DNA of 49,165 nt from Bacteroidales bacterium (GTDB lineage Bacteria; Bacteroidota; Bacteroidia; Bacteroidales; VadinHA17), in assembly GCA_017882305.1 (NCBI GenBank), contig JADGPU010000011.1:1-49165 (forward strand), read 5' to 3'. The stretch's first letter is position 1; the number at the start of each line of letters is the position of its first letter. Below are positions 25,609 to 35,038 of the stretch, in pieces. The notes below the pieces were generated by a model that saw nothing but the letters and a program-made list of their open reading frames with translations, was not told where the DNA came from and ran no database searches. The position numbers were made by a program, and so were the translations under genes.

Positions 25609-26742
25609 ATGAAGAAGATTAAAATGGGAATGATCGGTGGGGGAATTGGGGCCTTCATCGGTGATGCACACCGTCGTGCTTCGAGAATATGTAATGACTT
25701 TGAACTTGTGGGCGGTGTATTTGATGCTGACTTTGAAAAGAGCAAACAGTTTGCTAAAAATGAGGGCATCAGTCTCGACAGATGCTATAAAAGTGTGGAC
25801 GATCTTATAAAAGCCGAATCAGCCTTCCCTTCAGACAAACGAATGGAGGTTGTGTCAATTGTCACACCAAATGCGCTTCATCATCCTTTTGCTAAAAGTC
25901 TTCTTTCTGCCGGATTTCACCTGGTTTGTGAAAAGCCTATGACAATTACTGTCGGGGAAGCAGAAGAGCTGGAAAAGCTGGTTGCAGAAAAAAAGCTGAC
26001 ATTCGCTCTTACTCATACCTATACGGGCTATCCTATGATCCGGCAGATGAGGGATCTTATATCAAAAGGTCTTCTGGGTACGATCCAACGTATTGATGCC
26101 CAATATTATCAGGGTTGGATCAATTCAATAATTCATGGAACCGGGAGCAGGATAACCGGCGTCTGGAGACTTGATCCTAAACATGCAGGTGCAAGCAGTT
26201 GTATGGGTGATATCGGAGTGCATGCCTTTAACCTCATTGAATATACGACAGGACTTGAAGTGAAAGAGGTACTCTCTGATCTGAATCCGGTTAAAGAGGA
26301 TATCCAGCTTGACCTTGATGGAACAGTTTTATTGCGTTTCAGCAAAAACCTCAAAGGCGTTATCAGAGCCAGCCAGGTTTGCGGCGGTGAAGAGAATAAT
26401 CTTACAATAGCAGTTTACGGATCAAAAGCCAGTCTTAAGTGGGCACAGGAGAACCCGAATTACCTGTACATGTTAAGCGATACTGAACCAACTAAAATTT
26501 TTAAACCTGCCCATGGATTTAATGATCAGCTTGCTGAGAGCAGTCATACAATGCCTTCAGGTCATCCTGAGGGAATCTATGAAGCTCTTGCTAATATTTA
26601 CAAAGGTACCGCAAAATCAATAAGAGGTGAAAAATTCACTCCAGGAGAATTTCCGACTGTTCATGACGGAGTCAGAGGGATGAAGTTTATACACGCGGTT
26701 GTTGATTCAAACAAGGGAGGAAATATCTGGGTCAAAGTGTAA
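25609..26742 (+). CDS. Gfo/Idh/MocA-family oxidoreductase (cytoplasmic)
   Basis: The 377-residue protein has an N-terminal Rossmann fold with GMIGGGIGAFIGDAHRRA (about 7-24), the EKPMTI motif with the conserved lysine (about 109-114), and a C-terminal domain with CMGDIGVHAFNLIEY holding the catalytic D-x3-H pair. No signal peptide. Long relatives of this kind are common in Bacteroidota beside sugar isomerases. Likely reaction: NAD(P)-dependent oxidation or reduction of a sugar or inositol hydroxyl. It is the third gene of the plus-strand set. Confidence 0.85.
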   Translation: MKKIKMGMIGGGIGAFIGDAHRRASRICNDFELVGGVFDADFEKSKQFAKNEGISLDRCYKSVDDLIKAESAFPSDKRMEVVSIVTPNALHHPFAKSLLSAGFHLVCEKPMTITVGEAEELEKLVAEKKLTFALTHTYTGYPMIRQMRDLISKGLLGTIQRIDAQYYQGWINSIIHGTGSRITGVWRLDPKHAGASSCMGDIGVHAFNLIEYTTGLEVKEVLSDLNPVKEDIQLDLDGTVLLRFSKNLKGVIRASQVCGGEENNLTIAVYGSKASLKWAQENPNYLYMLSDTEPTKIFKPAHGFNDQLAESSHTMPSGHPEGIYEALANIYKGTAKSIRGEKFTPGEFPTVHDGVRGMKFIHAVVDSNKGGNIWVKV

Positions 26743-26782
26743 TAAGATAAAAGACAAAAGGAAAAAGATAAAAGGGGAAAAT
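26743..26782. repeat. AGATAAAAG/AGACAAAAG spacer between convergent genes
   Basis: AAGATAAAAGACAAAAGG then AAAAAGATAAAAGG fill this 40-base gap. Seen from the minus strand it is T-rich and would provide the U-tract for the end of the Gfo transcript only if it folds with another copy; no hairpin is present here. Confidence 0.65.
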
Positions 26783-27754
26783 TTAAGATTCTTTTTTTTG
26801 ACTATTATCGGGATTTAACCAAATCACCTTTTGCTCAGGAGTATGCGGCTGTCCTATAATATCTCTGTAAAGATCAGGCCTCCTGGCTTTTATATATCGG
26901 TATCCTCCGGCCTCGGTAAGTTTTTCAGGAGTAAGTGTTGCTGAAACAAAATCATCACCGAGAGTCCGGCATTCAGCTATGATGTCTCCAAATGGATCTA
27001 TGATCATTGAGCAACCATTCTTCAGCTGGTCGTCATCCATTCCTATAGGATTTGAAAACACAACATAAATACCATTATCGTAGGCCCTCGACGGAAGCCA
27101 TTTCATCAACCAATCCCGCCCTTTCATCCCGTCAAATTCTAACCTTAGTGATGTAGGATCAACCTCTCTGTTATCCCATAATTTTGGATCCACAAAGCCA
27201 GCTCCCGGACGAGGTGATGGTGTACCCATGGTAACGTGCGGCATAAAAATAACGTTCGCTCCTAACAGCGTTGTTGCCCGTACATTCTCTATAATATTAT
27301 TATCATAACAAATCAGAATTCCGCATTTCCAGCCTTGAAGATCGAATATACAATAGTTGTCACCGGGTGTTAAGTACGGGTTTATAAAAGGATGCAATTT
27401 CCTGTAACTTGCAACTAATCCATTTTTATCAACACATACGTATGTCTTGTATAATTTCCCCTTTTTGTCTTTCTCGAAGAGTCCTGCCAGGATATAGATA
27501 TTGTTCTTCGACGCAATATCTGTCAGTCTTTTAATACTGGATCCATCAGGGATAAACTCGGCAATATCCGTCATCTCATCTCTTGAAAGATGCCGTGCAA
27601 ATGAATAACCCGTGACTGAACATTCATGAAAAGCTATAGCATGGGAGCCTTTAAGGGCAGCCTCCCGTGTCAGACATTCAATTCTTGACAGATTGAATTC
27701 TTTGTCGCCGCTCCGGTTTTCAAACTGAGCAGTTGATATTTTAAGTTTATCCAT
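26783..27754 (-). CDS. Carbon-nitrogen hydrolase (nitrilase superfamily)
   Basis: From ATG (MDKLKISTAQF) the protein has 323 residues; the TTG start five codons earlier is less likely. The catalytic triad is complete: E44 in FHECSVTGYS, K119 in SYRKLHPF and C149 in GILICYDNNI. HVTMGTPSPRPGAGF (after the Cys) and a late RPDLYRDIIGQPH are distinctive. Length is near that of amidases and N-carbamoylases. No signal peptide. The substrate, probably an amide or carbamoyl compound, is not known. It is the last gene of the long minus-strand run. Confidence 0.82.
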   Translation of the reverse strand: MDKLKISTAQFENRSGDKEFNLSRIECLTREAALKGSHAIAFHECSVTGYSFARHLSRDEMTDIAEFIPDGSSIKRLTDIASKNNIYILAGLFEKDKKGKLYKTYVCVDKNGLVASYRKLHPFINPYLTPGDNYCIFDLQGWKCGILICYDNNIIENVRATTLLGANVIFMPHVTMGTPSPRPGAGFVDPKLWDNREVDPTSLRLEFDGMKGRDWLMKWLPSRAYDNGIYVVFSNPIGMDDDQLKNGCSMIIDPFGDIIAECRTLGDDFVSATLTPEKLTEAGGYRYIKARRPDLYRDIIGQPHTPEQKVIWLNPDNSQKKES

Positions 27755-27792
27755 ATTCCAGCAAATCAACAGGCGGATTGGACAGATATTAA

Positions 27793-28050
27793 TTACTTTT
27801 TCTTTTTGAGCAGGAAGAATGTACAGGCACCGACCACGACCACCGCTCCTGCAATAATTGCTATTGTTGCAACCGGACTTTTTCCTTTCTTTTCATCCTC
27901 AACCGGATAATAATAAGTTGGCTTGGCCTTGGTATCCATGTTAACTGTATCTTTCTTTGGTTTTGGTTGCTCCTGCCCTGCTACCACATTCAAACCACTA
28001 AGAATAAGGAACAACGTCATCGAAAACACTAGAATTGATTTTTTCATCAT
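27793..28050 (-). CDS. Small unknown membrane-anchored protein
   Basis: The 85 residues comprise a signal peptide (about 1-25, ending VVAGQ), a short hydrophilic part rich in Lys, Pro and Asp (QPKPKKDTVNMDTKAKPTYY in part), and a C-terminal membrane helix (VATIAIIAGAVVVVGACTFFLL) ending in KKKK. It would be a periplasmic peptide anchored at its C-terminus. It follows the GT-C gene by 15 bases and is likely co-transcribed. I do not recognise a family. Confidence 0.6.
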   Translation of the reverse strand: MMKKSILVFSMTLFLILSGLNVVAGQEQPKPKKDTVNMDTKAKPTYYYPVEDEKKGKSPVATIAIIAGAVVVVGACTFFLLKKKK

Positions 28051-28065
28051 ATAACTGTTTATAAA

Positions 28066-30135
28066 TTAATTAATTGTGTTTGCCAGTTCATCATATTTCT
28101 TAGCAATATCCGGGTTTGAAATCCTGTATGTATCAGCCATTGCAATAATTGCCGGCTTATACCGGGGATTCATATTAAGGCACGTGGTGAGCAATCTACG
28201 TGCCCTGAAAACATCCTTGTCTATCAATAATTCAGACATTCCGACATATGCTTCAAAATACTTTCTGTCAGCTCCAATAACTCTTTCATAATATCTTATT
28301 GCCTCTTCTGCTCTTTTCTGTGACCTGGCAATGTTACCAAGATACATAAGGATCGGTTCGAAATCAGGATTTACCTCTAAACCTCTTTTTAAAATCGAAT
28401 CGGCCTTCATATATTGTCCATCGTTATACAAAGCTTCCGCAAAATTATAAAAAATCATTTCATCACGATCATCAAATTTTAAAGCTTTTTCAAAAAAACC
28501 AATTGCATCCTTGCTTCTTCCTTCGGTAAGAGCCAAATAACCAGAATAATCGTCTTTCGATTTCCTTTCAATCACAGTACAAACAGGGATCTTATCCGCG
28601 TAGACAATATGTATGTTATTTTCAGGAGGCCAGATATTATTTCTTAATTGGAAAGGAGATATATACCTGTTAGCAACAATTGCATAATCCCAATCAGACT
28701 GGCTTCTCTCTTCATACCTGAAATATGATGTTTCAATTTCAGGATGATCGCGAAAAAGCCACTCTACCGAGTAAGTTGCCTTAACCTTTATTTTGCCATG
28801 GACATCCTTTTCTTTGAGATAATTAATTAACCATTTAGATGCTTCAGTCTGACTAACATAATAATAATCTGTTTCATAATTTGAATAAGCTCCCATTAAG
28901 CCTCCAACCAGCTGATTATAATATAAATAATATAATTGAGGATTGTTAAACATGAACTTCAATGGATGGAATGAAAGTACACCCATTAAAATAACCATTC
29001 CCCATCTTAAATATTTGCTTTTCAGATATTCATAAAAGTGATGAAAACCGGTTGAAGCCAGTAATACTATTCCCGGATAAATAAAAAGAAACTGCCTCCA
29101 TGAAGAATACAAATTCGATTTCTCATAAACCACAAACACAATCGGAAATAAAACTGAGAAAATTATCAGACCATATAGCAGTATTTTTTCATGATTCAAT
29201 TTATATCTTACAAAAATACAGAATAGCACCAACCCGGCTAAAACAGTAACCGGAAGAGTAATTAACAATGATTTAGGAAGATAGTACCATGGCATATAAT
29301 CAGACCATTCGACTTTCCCTTCAAAGATCTGGCGAAAAGTTGAAGGGAAATGAGCCATTACCCGATATGATTCGATGACATTTTTAACAGGTCCATGAAG
29401 GGCGTACGGCCACAATAAGATGCTTAAGAACCAGGAAATAACAGTAATACAACAGATCCAAAAAAACTTTGTCCTGATTTCAATTATGTCAATTTTATTT
29501 TCTCTCAGGTATTTAAAGAGGTAGTATATGAAAAAGAAAAAGAACAGGTAACAAATCGATAATAACCCACCTGCCCGTATACTAATTGAGAAAGCGACGC
29601 TGGCTGTCAGGAATATTAAATCACGATAAGAGTTTTTCCTGCCTGAGACAAGAAATTTTAACATGAAAAAAGTACTTGCAATGTAAGCCAGTGCAAATGG
29701 AATATCTTTCAGGTTATTCTGCGCGTGGCCCAGAAAAGTCGGGGAAACAGCAAACAGAAAAAGTACAAAAGTACCTGCCTTATAGTCTGCCAGCCAGATA
29801 GCAAAAAGTGCGGTTACAAGAATAACAAGCCACCCTGCAACAGTACTCATCAGGTGCCGGAAACTGTAAACATCCTTAATATTAAACCATTTGATCAGAA
29901 TTGTTACAATGTTATCATAGGACTGGCCATAGTACTTCAGATTGGTAACAGGAGTATTGAGTGCAGACTGATCTTCACCATGAGATGCAAAATAGTTATA
30001 AACTGAAACAGAATGATTATAATGCAGGACTTCATCACAGCTGATGCCGGCATTTTTGCTTAAAAGAAGCATCAGAACAAGAAGAAGTGCAGAGGAAAAA
30101 TTAAAGATATATTTTAATCTTATCTCATTCATCAT
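28066..30135 (-). CDS. GT-C membrane glycosyltransferase (GT39/PMT-like) with C-terminal TPRs
   Basis: The 689-residue protein has about ten to twelve membrane helices up to about residue 400. The first external loop holds an acidic pair in SCDEVLHYNHSV, as in PMT/ArnT-type enzymes. After a soluble part (about 400-530) come TPR repeats (about 535-680: AIGFFEKALKFDDRDEMIFYN, YNDGQYMKADSILKRGLEVNP, AEEAIRYYERVIGADRKYFEAY). GT-C enzymes use polyprenyl-phosphate sugars, which fits the GT2 gene directly upstream (ATGA overlap). The sugar acceptor is unknown. Confidence 0.78.
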   Translation of the reverse strand: MMNEIRLKYIFNFSSALLLVLMLLLSKNAGISCDEVLHYNHSVSVYNYFASHGEDQSALNTPVTNLKYYGQSYDNIVTILIKWFNIKDVYSFRHLMSTVAGWLVILVTALFAIWLADYKAGTFVLFLFAVSPTFLGHAQNNLKDIPFALAYIASTFFMLKFLVSGRKNSYRDLIFLTASVAFSISIRAGGLLSICYLFFFFFIYYLFKYLRENKIDIIEIRTKFFWICCITVISWFLSILLWPYALHGPVKNVIESYRVMAHFPSTFRQIFEGKVEWSDYMPWYYLPKSLLITLPVTVLAGLVLFCIFVRYKLNHEKILLYGLIIFSVLFPIVFVVYEKSNLYSSWRQFLFIYPGIVLLASTGFHHFYEYLKSKYLRWGMVILMGVLSFHPLKFMFNNPQLYYLYYNQLVGGLMGAYSNYETDYYYVSQTEASKWLINYLKEKDVHGKIKVKATYSVEWLFRDHPEIETSYFRYEERSQSDWDYAIVANRYISPFQLRNNIWPPENNIHIVYADKIPVCTVIERKSKDDYSGYLALTEGRSKDAIGFFEKALKFDDRDEMIFYNFAEALYNDGQYMKADSILKRGLEVNPDFEPILMYLGNIARSQKRAEEAIRYYERVIGADRKYFEAYVGMSELLIDKDVFRARRLLTTCLNMNPRYKPAIIAMADTYRISNPDIAKKYDELANTIN

Positions 30136-31061
30136 TTTTCCGGACCGCCATCATAAAACTTTTTTACAAAATAGACTGGCCGGTTTTGGGATTCTTTATA
30201 GTCCCTGTAAACATACTCCCCAAGGATCCCCATAAAAACCAATTGGATTGAACCAAGAAAATAGATACTAAGCAGTGTTGATGACCATCCAATTACTGCA
30301 AATCCATATGTCTTAGCAATTAAAACATAGATTCCGGCACCCATAAAAACAAGGGCTCCTATTGACCCAAGTATCAGGCAGAAACGTATAGGGAACCTTG
30401 AAAATGAAAAAATGGCATCTGCTGCCAGGACAAGCAGTTTGTGAATGCTCATTTTCGGGTTTCCTTTAAAACGATCATCTCTCACAAATTCGACGTATCC
30501 CTGCCTGAATCCGATAAAAGTGCGGAGACCGGGAAGATATCTGACTTTTTCTTTCATGGAGAGTAGTGCATCAACTGCTTCCCGCTTCATCATGGAGTAA
30601 TTCCCTGAATTCTCCATGTGTTTAATTTCGCCAATATGCTTAAACAGAAGATGGAATAAAACTGCATAAAGATCGCGGCTGTTTTTACCTTTTCTACCGG
30701 TTCTTTTTCCGCTTACAACATCATAATCTTCCTCACAGATCTTTCTGTACATCACGGCCAGCAGCTCCGGTGGATCCTGTAAGTCCCCATCCATCATTGC
30801 AACCAGATCTCCTTTTGAATGTTCCAGACCTGCAGTATAAGCTGCCTGATGCCCAAAATTTTTCGACAGCGATAGTATTTTAATATGTTTGTTTTTTTTC
30901 TGCCACAACAGGATTTTTTCAAGACTCTGGTCAGTACTTCCATCATCAACAAAGATCACTTCATAATCCAGTATAAATGATTCTATTGATGAAATAGTCC
31001 TGTTCACCAGTTCATCAACCAGTTTCTCTTCGTTAAATATTGGTATTACCAGTGAAAACAT
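30132..31061 (-). CDS. GT2 glycosyltransferase, polyprenyl-phosphate sugar synthase type (DPM1/GtrB-like)
   Basis: The 309 residues start with a GT-A domain: FSLVIPIFNEEKLVDELV, VIFVDDGSTDQS, LSKNFGHQAAYTAGL and the metal/donor motif MMDGDLQDPPELL. The C-terminal third has two membrane helices (about 228-250 and 262-287). This is the layout of DPM1/GtrB/ArnC proteins, which charge undecaprenyl phosphate with a sugar. Its stop overlaps the start of the GT-C gene by ATGA, so the two should be translated together, the first supplying donor for the second. Confidence 0.85.
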   Translation of the reverse strand: MFSLVIPIFNEEKLVDELVNRTISSIESFILDYEVIFVDDGSTDQSLEKILLWQKKNKHIKILSLSKNFGHQAAYTAGLEHSKGDLVAMMDGDLQDPPELLAVMYRKICEEDYDVVSGKRTGRKGKNSRDLYAVLFHLLFKHIGEIKHMENSGNYSMMKREAVDALLSMKEKVRYLPGLRTFIGFRQGYVEFVRDDRFKGNPKMSIHKLLVLAADAIFSFSRFPIRFCLILGSIGALVFMGAGIYVLIAKTYGFAVIGWSSTLLSIYFLGSIQLVFMGILGEYVYRDYKESQNRPVYFVKKFYDGGPEK

Positions 31062-31095
31062 ATCGCTTTTCTTTGTTTTTTATCTCCGTGTAACT

Positions 31096-32307
31096 CTATT
31101 TAGTCTGTAATCTTGAAAGTGCAAATTCAGCTTCATCCTTTAATTCGGCATCTGACTCAAGAGCCTTAATAGCGGGGACGGAATAATCTGATCCCATCCA
31201 GCTTAGTTCGCGAAGCAAAAGTTTCTTCGCCTCAATAGTAGTCTCTTTCCCGGTAAGAACTTTAACCATCATCTTCTCCAGTTTCAATAAACCTTGTTCA
31301 TCTCCGGCCAGACTACGGATTTTATTTTGAAGATAGCTTAAATTTTTTGTGCTTTTTACGATATCATAACTGCCAATATTCGTAATAGCTTCTTCAAGAG
31401 TCAATTCCTTAAAATCGGAACGAAGCACAACTCCTGCAGAGCTTGGAAAATCCCATGGTACTTTCTGTGTAACCTCACCAGTTGTTGCCCATTCAGCACC
31501 TCTCTGCAGAGTTATAATAAACCCTGCACAATGCATTGACGGTCCGCCACCTTCATCAGCATGCCCCATTGTAGTATGGAAAATTCTCCCTTTACCAAAA
31601 GTAATTGCCATAAGCATTGGCTCATCCCTCATGGTGCCGCCACCAGCAGCACTGTCAGCAAAAGCGGTTGCAAGAATTTGCATGTTTTTAGCCGGCCCGC
31701 GGAGCTGGCTGTATAATTCATCCGTTCCATGCAACCATGCTTCAGGCAGACCCCTGGTTATCGGATGATCGGTTATCCGTGTCCTCACCAAGAACTCTCT
31801 CCTTTTGCCATGAGAACCGCCATTACCTGCTGAAGTGTCTGTAACAAGCTGATTATTTTTATAATAAACATACGGACCATCTTTTTGATTACGATCGCCC
31901 CATCCTCCCAGACCTGACATTTCATTGTACTCCTTCCATGAAGGAAAAGAATTATCTGCAGCGTGATATAATACCACACCACCACCATTTCTTACATATT
32001 CTACGAATGCATTGTTTGTTTTATCTGACCATGAATCACCATTATAATCGATAACAACAAGCTTGTACTTTGAAAAATCGGGATTAAAAGCTTTCATATC
32101 TCCACCTTTATCGGGAGTAGTTATAATCTCTGAGGAAAACAAGCCAGTTTCGTCAAGAATCTGTTTCAGAACAGGAGAACTGGCTTTCCAGTTATGATTA
32201 TTCTGACCGGTTATAATTAAAGTTTTGTAGGCAGTTTCATTTTTACATGCACAAAAGAAGGTCAACAAACCCGCTAAAACTATAAAGAGTAAATATTGTT
32301 TTTTCAT
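31096..32307 (-). CDS. ThuA-domain lipoprotein
   Basis: The 403-residue protein has a lipoprotein signal with lipobox FFCAC (C21). The ThuA-like glutamine-amidotransferase fold covers about 28-270: LIITGQNNHNW, LVVIDYNGDSW, YVRNGGGVVLYHAADNSFP, RGLPEAWLHGTDELYSQLRGP and GKGRIFHTTMGHADEG. A helical C-terminal region (about 300-403) resembles HEAT-like repeats. ThuA of rhizobia works with the Gfo/Idh/MocA protein ThuB in 3-keto-disaccharide use. Here two exported Gfo/Idh/MocA genes lie just upstream (12 bases to the nearer), giving the same partnership outside the cytoplasm. Confidence 0.82.
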   Translation of the reverse strand: MKKQYLLFIVLAGLLTFFCACKNETAYKTLIITGQNNHNWKASSPVLKQILDETGLFSSEIITTPDKGGDMKAFNPDFSKYKLVVIDYNGDSWSDKTNNAFVEYVRNGGGVVLYHAADNSFPSWKEYNEMSGLGGWGDRNQKDGPYVYYKNNQLVTDTSAGNGGSHGKRREFLVRTRITDHPITRGLPEAWLHGTDELYSQLRGPAKNMQILATAFADSAAGGGTMRDEPMLMAITFGKGRIFHTTMGHADEGGGPSMHCAGFIITLQRGAEWATTGEVTQKVPWDFPSSAGVVLRSDFKELTLEEAITNIGSYDIVKSTKNLSYLQNKIRSLAGDEQGLLKLEKMMVKVLTGKETTIEAKKLLLRELSWMGSDYSVPAIKALESDAELKDEAEFALSRLQTK

Positions 32308-32319
32308 ATCGGTTTCTGA

Positions 32320-33633
32320 TTAAACTGTTGGTAATATCCAAGGTTGACGATAAGGACGGCTCAGCAGACGCGTAGCTCGTGGATTGCCTATTATTTCTTC
32401 TTTTTCGGGATCCCATTTAATTGTCTGTCCGGTAGTCATGGCAATTTCACCCAACAAGGCGACAGATATAGCCCTGTAAGCAACTTCAACTGGAGCAATT
32501 GCAGGTTTTCCTGAACGAACACAATCAACAAAATTCTGCCAATGGTTCTCGCTCTTATATAAATGGGTCTCATTCTCTCCTATAACTTCATTAAGTATTT
32601 TAGGATCAGAGGCTGAAATAATATCTCCACGATCAACATGAACCCAACCAAGATCGCCATGCCATGTTGTTCCCATGCCCAGAGGAAGTCGGGATGCATT
32701 TGCTACGCGCATTTCAATGCCGTTTGCATATTTGCAAAGAAAATCATATTCAACGGGAACATTAAAAATTCCTTCAACCGGGTAAACACCTGCTCCTGAA
32801 ATTTCAACCGGACCCGTATGTTCAAGCCCTGCTCCCCAGTTGGCAATATCAATATGGTGCCCTGCCCAGTCGGTCAACTGACCACCGGAATAGTCGAGTA
32901 TCCAACGCCAGTCCCAATGTGAAACACCGCGGTATGGTACTTTTAAGGCAGGTCCAAGCCACATTTCCCAGTTCAGTTCAGGGGGAACCGGTTTAACAGG
33001 AGGTGTTCCAATACCTTTGTTCCCGTCAGGAAGTCCTACTTCAATGTATTTTACTTTACCTGCTCTTCCATTAATTGCAAGCTCAGCTCCACGATGGAAA
33101 TTGGTCAGAGAGCGTTGCCAGCTGCCCGTCTGCCAGATAATATTGTTCTTTTTTACAGAACTAACAATCGTCTGACCATCTTTTATGGTACGGCATATTG
33201 GTTTTTCTCCGTAAACATTTAATTTTTTATTGGCAGCAGCGGAATATATAATTCCATGCCAATGATCGGGAAGAGCAATTGATACAGCGTCGAGCTTCTC
33301 TTTTTCCAGGAATTCGCGGTAGTCGTCATATGTCCGGCAATCACTGTTTTTGTTTGCAAGGTCAACAGTTTCTTTGGCTACTGCCAGATGAAGTTTATCC
33401 ACATCACAGACTGCTACGAATTGTACGGCATCTTTGAGTTTCAGAAAGTCTTTCAAATTGCTCATACCCTGCGATCCGGTTCCAATTGAACCCATCACAA
33501 TCCGATCGCTTGGTGCAATTCTTCTTCCCATTCCAAAAGCAGAAGAAGGAAGGATTTGCGGAAGAACAAAAGCACCTGCAACAAGTGCAGCTGATCGTTT
33601 GACGAAATCTCTTCTTGATGATTTTTTTGCCAT
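32320..33633 (-). CDS. Tat-exported Gfo/Idh/MocA-family oxidoreductase (1)
   Basis: The 437-residue protein begins with a twin-arginine signal (KKSSRRDFVKRSAALVAGAF). The Rossmann part has MGSIGTGSQGMSNL (GxGxxG) and the EKPICRT motif; the C-terminal domain has GGQLTDWAGHHIDIANWG with the D-x3-H catalytic pair. Export folded, with cofactor already bound, is known for Tat-dependent members such as glucose-fructose oxidoreductase of Zymomonas. It lies between the second Tat-Gfo gene and the ThuA gene. The sugar substrate is unknown. Confidence 0.85.
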   Translation of the reverse strand: MAKKSSRRDFVKRSAALVAGAFVLPQILPSSAFGMGRRIAPSDRIVMGSIGTGSQGMSNLKDFLKLKDAVQFVAVCDVDKLHLAVAKETVDLANKNSDCRTYDDYREFLEKEKLDAVSIALPDHWHGIIYSAAANKKLNVYGEKPICRTIKDGQTIVSSVKKNNIIWQTGSWQRSLTNFHRGAELAINGRAGKVKYIEVGLPDGNKGIGTPPVKPVPPELNWEMWLGPALKVPYRGVSHWDWRWILDYSGGQLTDWAGHHIDIANWGAGLEHTGPVEISGAGVYPVEGIFNVPVEYDFLCKYANGIEMRVANASRLPLGMGTTWHGDLGWVHVDRGDIISASDPKILNEVIGENETHLYKSENHWQNFVDCVRSGKPAIAPVEVAYRAISVALLGEIAMTTGQTIKWDPEKEEIIGNPRATRLLSRPYRQPWILPTV

Positions 33634-33676
33634 AATAAATTATTTAAGATTTTGCCAGAATATAATGACTTATATA

Positions 33677-35014
33677 TTAAATAGCGACAGGTGTGCCTGG
33701 GACAGGAGTTTCGAATACCATATCAACAGGGCCCAACTCAATTTTTTCAGGACCGAGATCCATATCGGATTTGAATATCTCATCCCATGTAATAAGACGG
33801 CCCGTATAGGCAGCTGTCCTTCCCATTATTGCAGTTAATGTTGAAATAGCCGTCCGTTCCGCTTCATTCACATAATTTCCGGTTCGAATAGCATGAACAA
33901 GATGCATATGTTCCTGCACATATGGAGGAATCTTAATAGCATTAGTGGCATTACCATTTTCATCTTTCGGATATTCAAACTGCCATTTTACTTTTCCTTT
34001 TAGGTCGTAGATTGTGTTGGCACAATTTGTATATCCTTCAGTACCCATTATAATCTCTCCTGTTCCATTTGCACAACTGTCTATCTGGCGGCACATACTA
34101 TGAGAGCTGACAGCTGTTCCGTAATCAAAGTCAATACTGAAGAAGTCATATTGATCACCAGTAACCCTATGTGCCCGGCCGCCATATCCTATGGCTTTTT
34201 CGGGGTGTTTACCCAGAAACCAGTTGATAACATCGATATTATGAACATGTTGATCAAGAATATGATCACCGCTTAACCAGCAGAAATTGTTCCAGTTACG
34301 GATCATATATTCCATATCGTTCCATCCTTTTTCGCGTTCACGGAACCAGACATGATCCTGGTTCCAGTATGCTTTTGCAGAAGTGATCGTTCCTATTGCA
34401 CCACCAACAACCTGTTTATAAGTTTCGATGTAATCTTCCTGATGTCTCCGCTGTGTACCAGTCACAACGCACAGCCCTATTGCGGCGGCTTTTTTGGCAG
34501 TTGTAATTACCGATCTGATACCAACCGAATCAACAGCTACAGGTTTTTCAAGAAATGCATGTTTATTATTCTGAACAGCTTCAAGAAAATGTTCAGGACG
34601 GAATTTACAAGGGGTTGCCAGTATAACAACATCTATTTCAGCAATAGCGATAAGCTTTTTATACCCGTCAAGTCCCACAAAACAATTATCCGCAGGAATC
34701 GGCAGTTTAAAAGATGCAAATCTTTCGCGGCATGCATCAATCTTATCCTGAAAAACATCAGCAAGTGCAATGATCTCAAGATCAGGCCCGGCGCTGATAA
34801 AATTTATTGCTGCACCTGTACCTCTTGCGCCGCAGCCTACCAGTCCGGCTCTTAATTTTTTACCTTTTGGAGCACCCTTCAGTATTGGAGGAAGACCCAA
34901 AGCTTCAATATCCGGCTTTCTTTTGCATGCTGTTATCAAAGCTCCCGCACCTGCTATTCCGAGACCTGCAAGCGCTGTTTTCCCAATGAATTTTCTTCTG
35001 TCAATATTTTGCAT
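33677..35014 (-). CDS. Tat-exported, probably lipidated Gfo/Idh/MocA-family oxidoreductase (2)
   Basis: The 445-residue protein has a twin-arginine signal (NIDRRKFIGKTALAGLGI) ending in a lipobox-like LITAC, so it may be a Tat lipoprotein with C30 acylated. The NAD(P) motif is GLVGCGARGTGAA, followed by LEKPVAVDSVG and HILDQHVHNIDVINWF in the catalytic domain. It shares family but only moderate similarity with the neighbouring exported copy, so the pair is not a recent duplication. Directly upstream (24 bases) is the cytochrome-SUMF1 fusion. Confidence 0.84.
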   Translation of the reverse strand: MQNIDRRKFIGKTALAGLGIAGAGALITACKRKPDIEALGLPPILKGAPKGKKLRAGLVGCGARGTGAAINFISAGPDLEIIALADVFQDKIDACRERFASFKLPIPADNCFVGLDGYKKLIAIAEIDVVILATPCKFRPEHFLEAVQNNKHAFLEKPVAVDSVGIRSVITTAKKAAAIGLCVVTGTQRRHQEDYIETYKQVVGGAIGTITSAKAYWNQDHVWFREREKGWNDMEYMIRNWNNFCWLSGDHILDQHVHNIDVINWFLGKHPEKAIGYGGRAHRVTGDQYDFFSIDFDYGTAVSSHSMCRQIDSCANGTGEIIMGTEGYTNCANTIYDLKGKVKWQFEYPKDENGNATNAIKIPPYVQEHMHLVHAIRTGNYVNEAERTAISTLTAIMGRTAAYTGRLITWDEIFKSDMDLGPEKIELGPVDMVFETPVPGTPVAI

Positions 35015-35038
35015 ATATTTCCCGTTAAAATATTCTTT

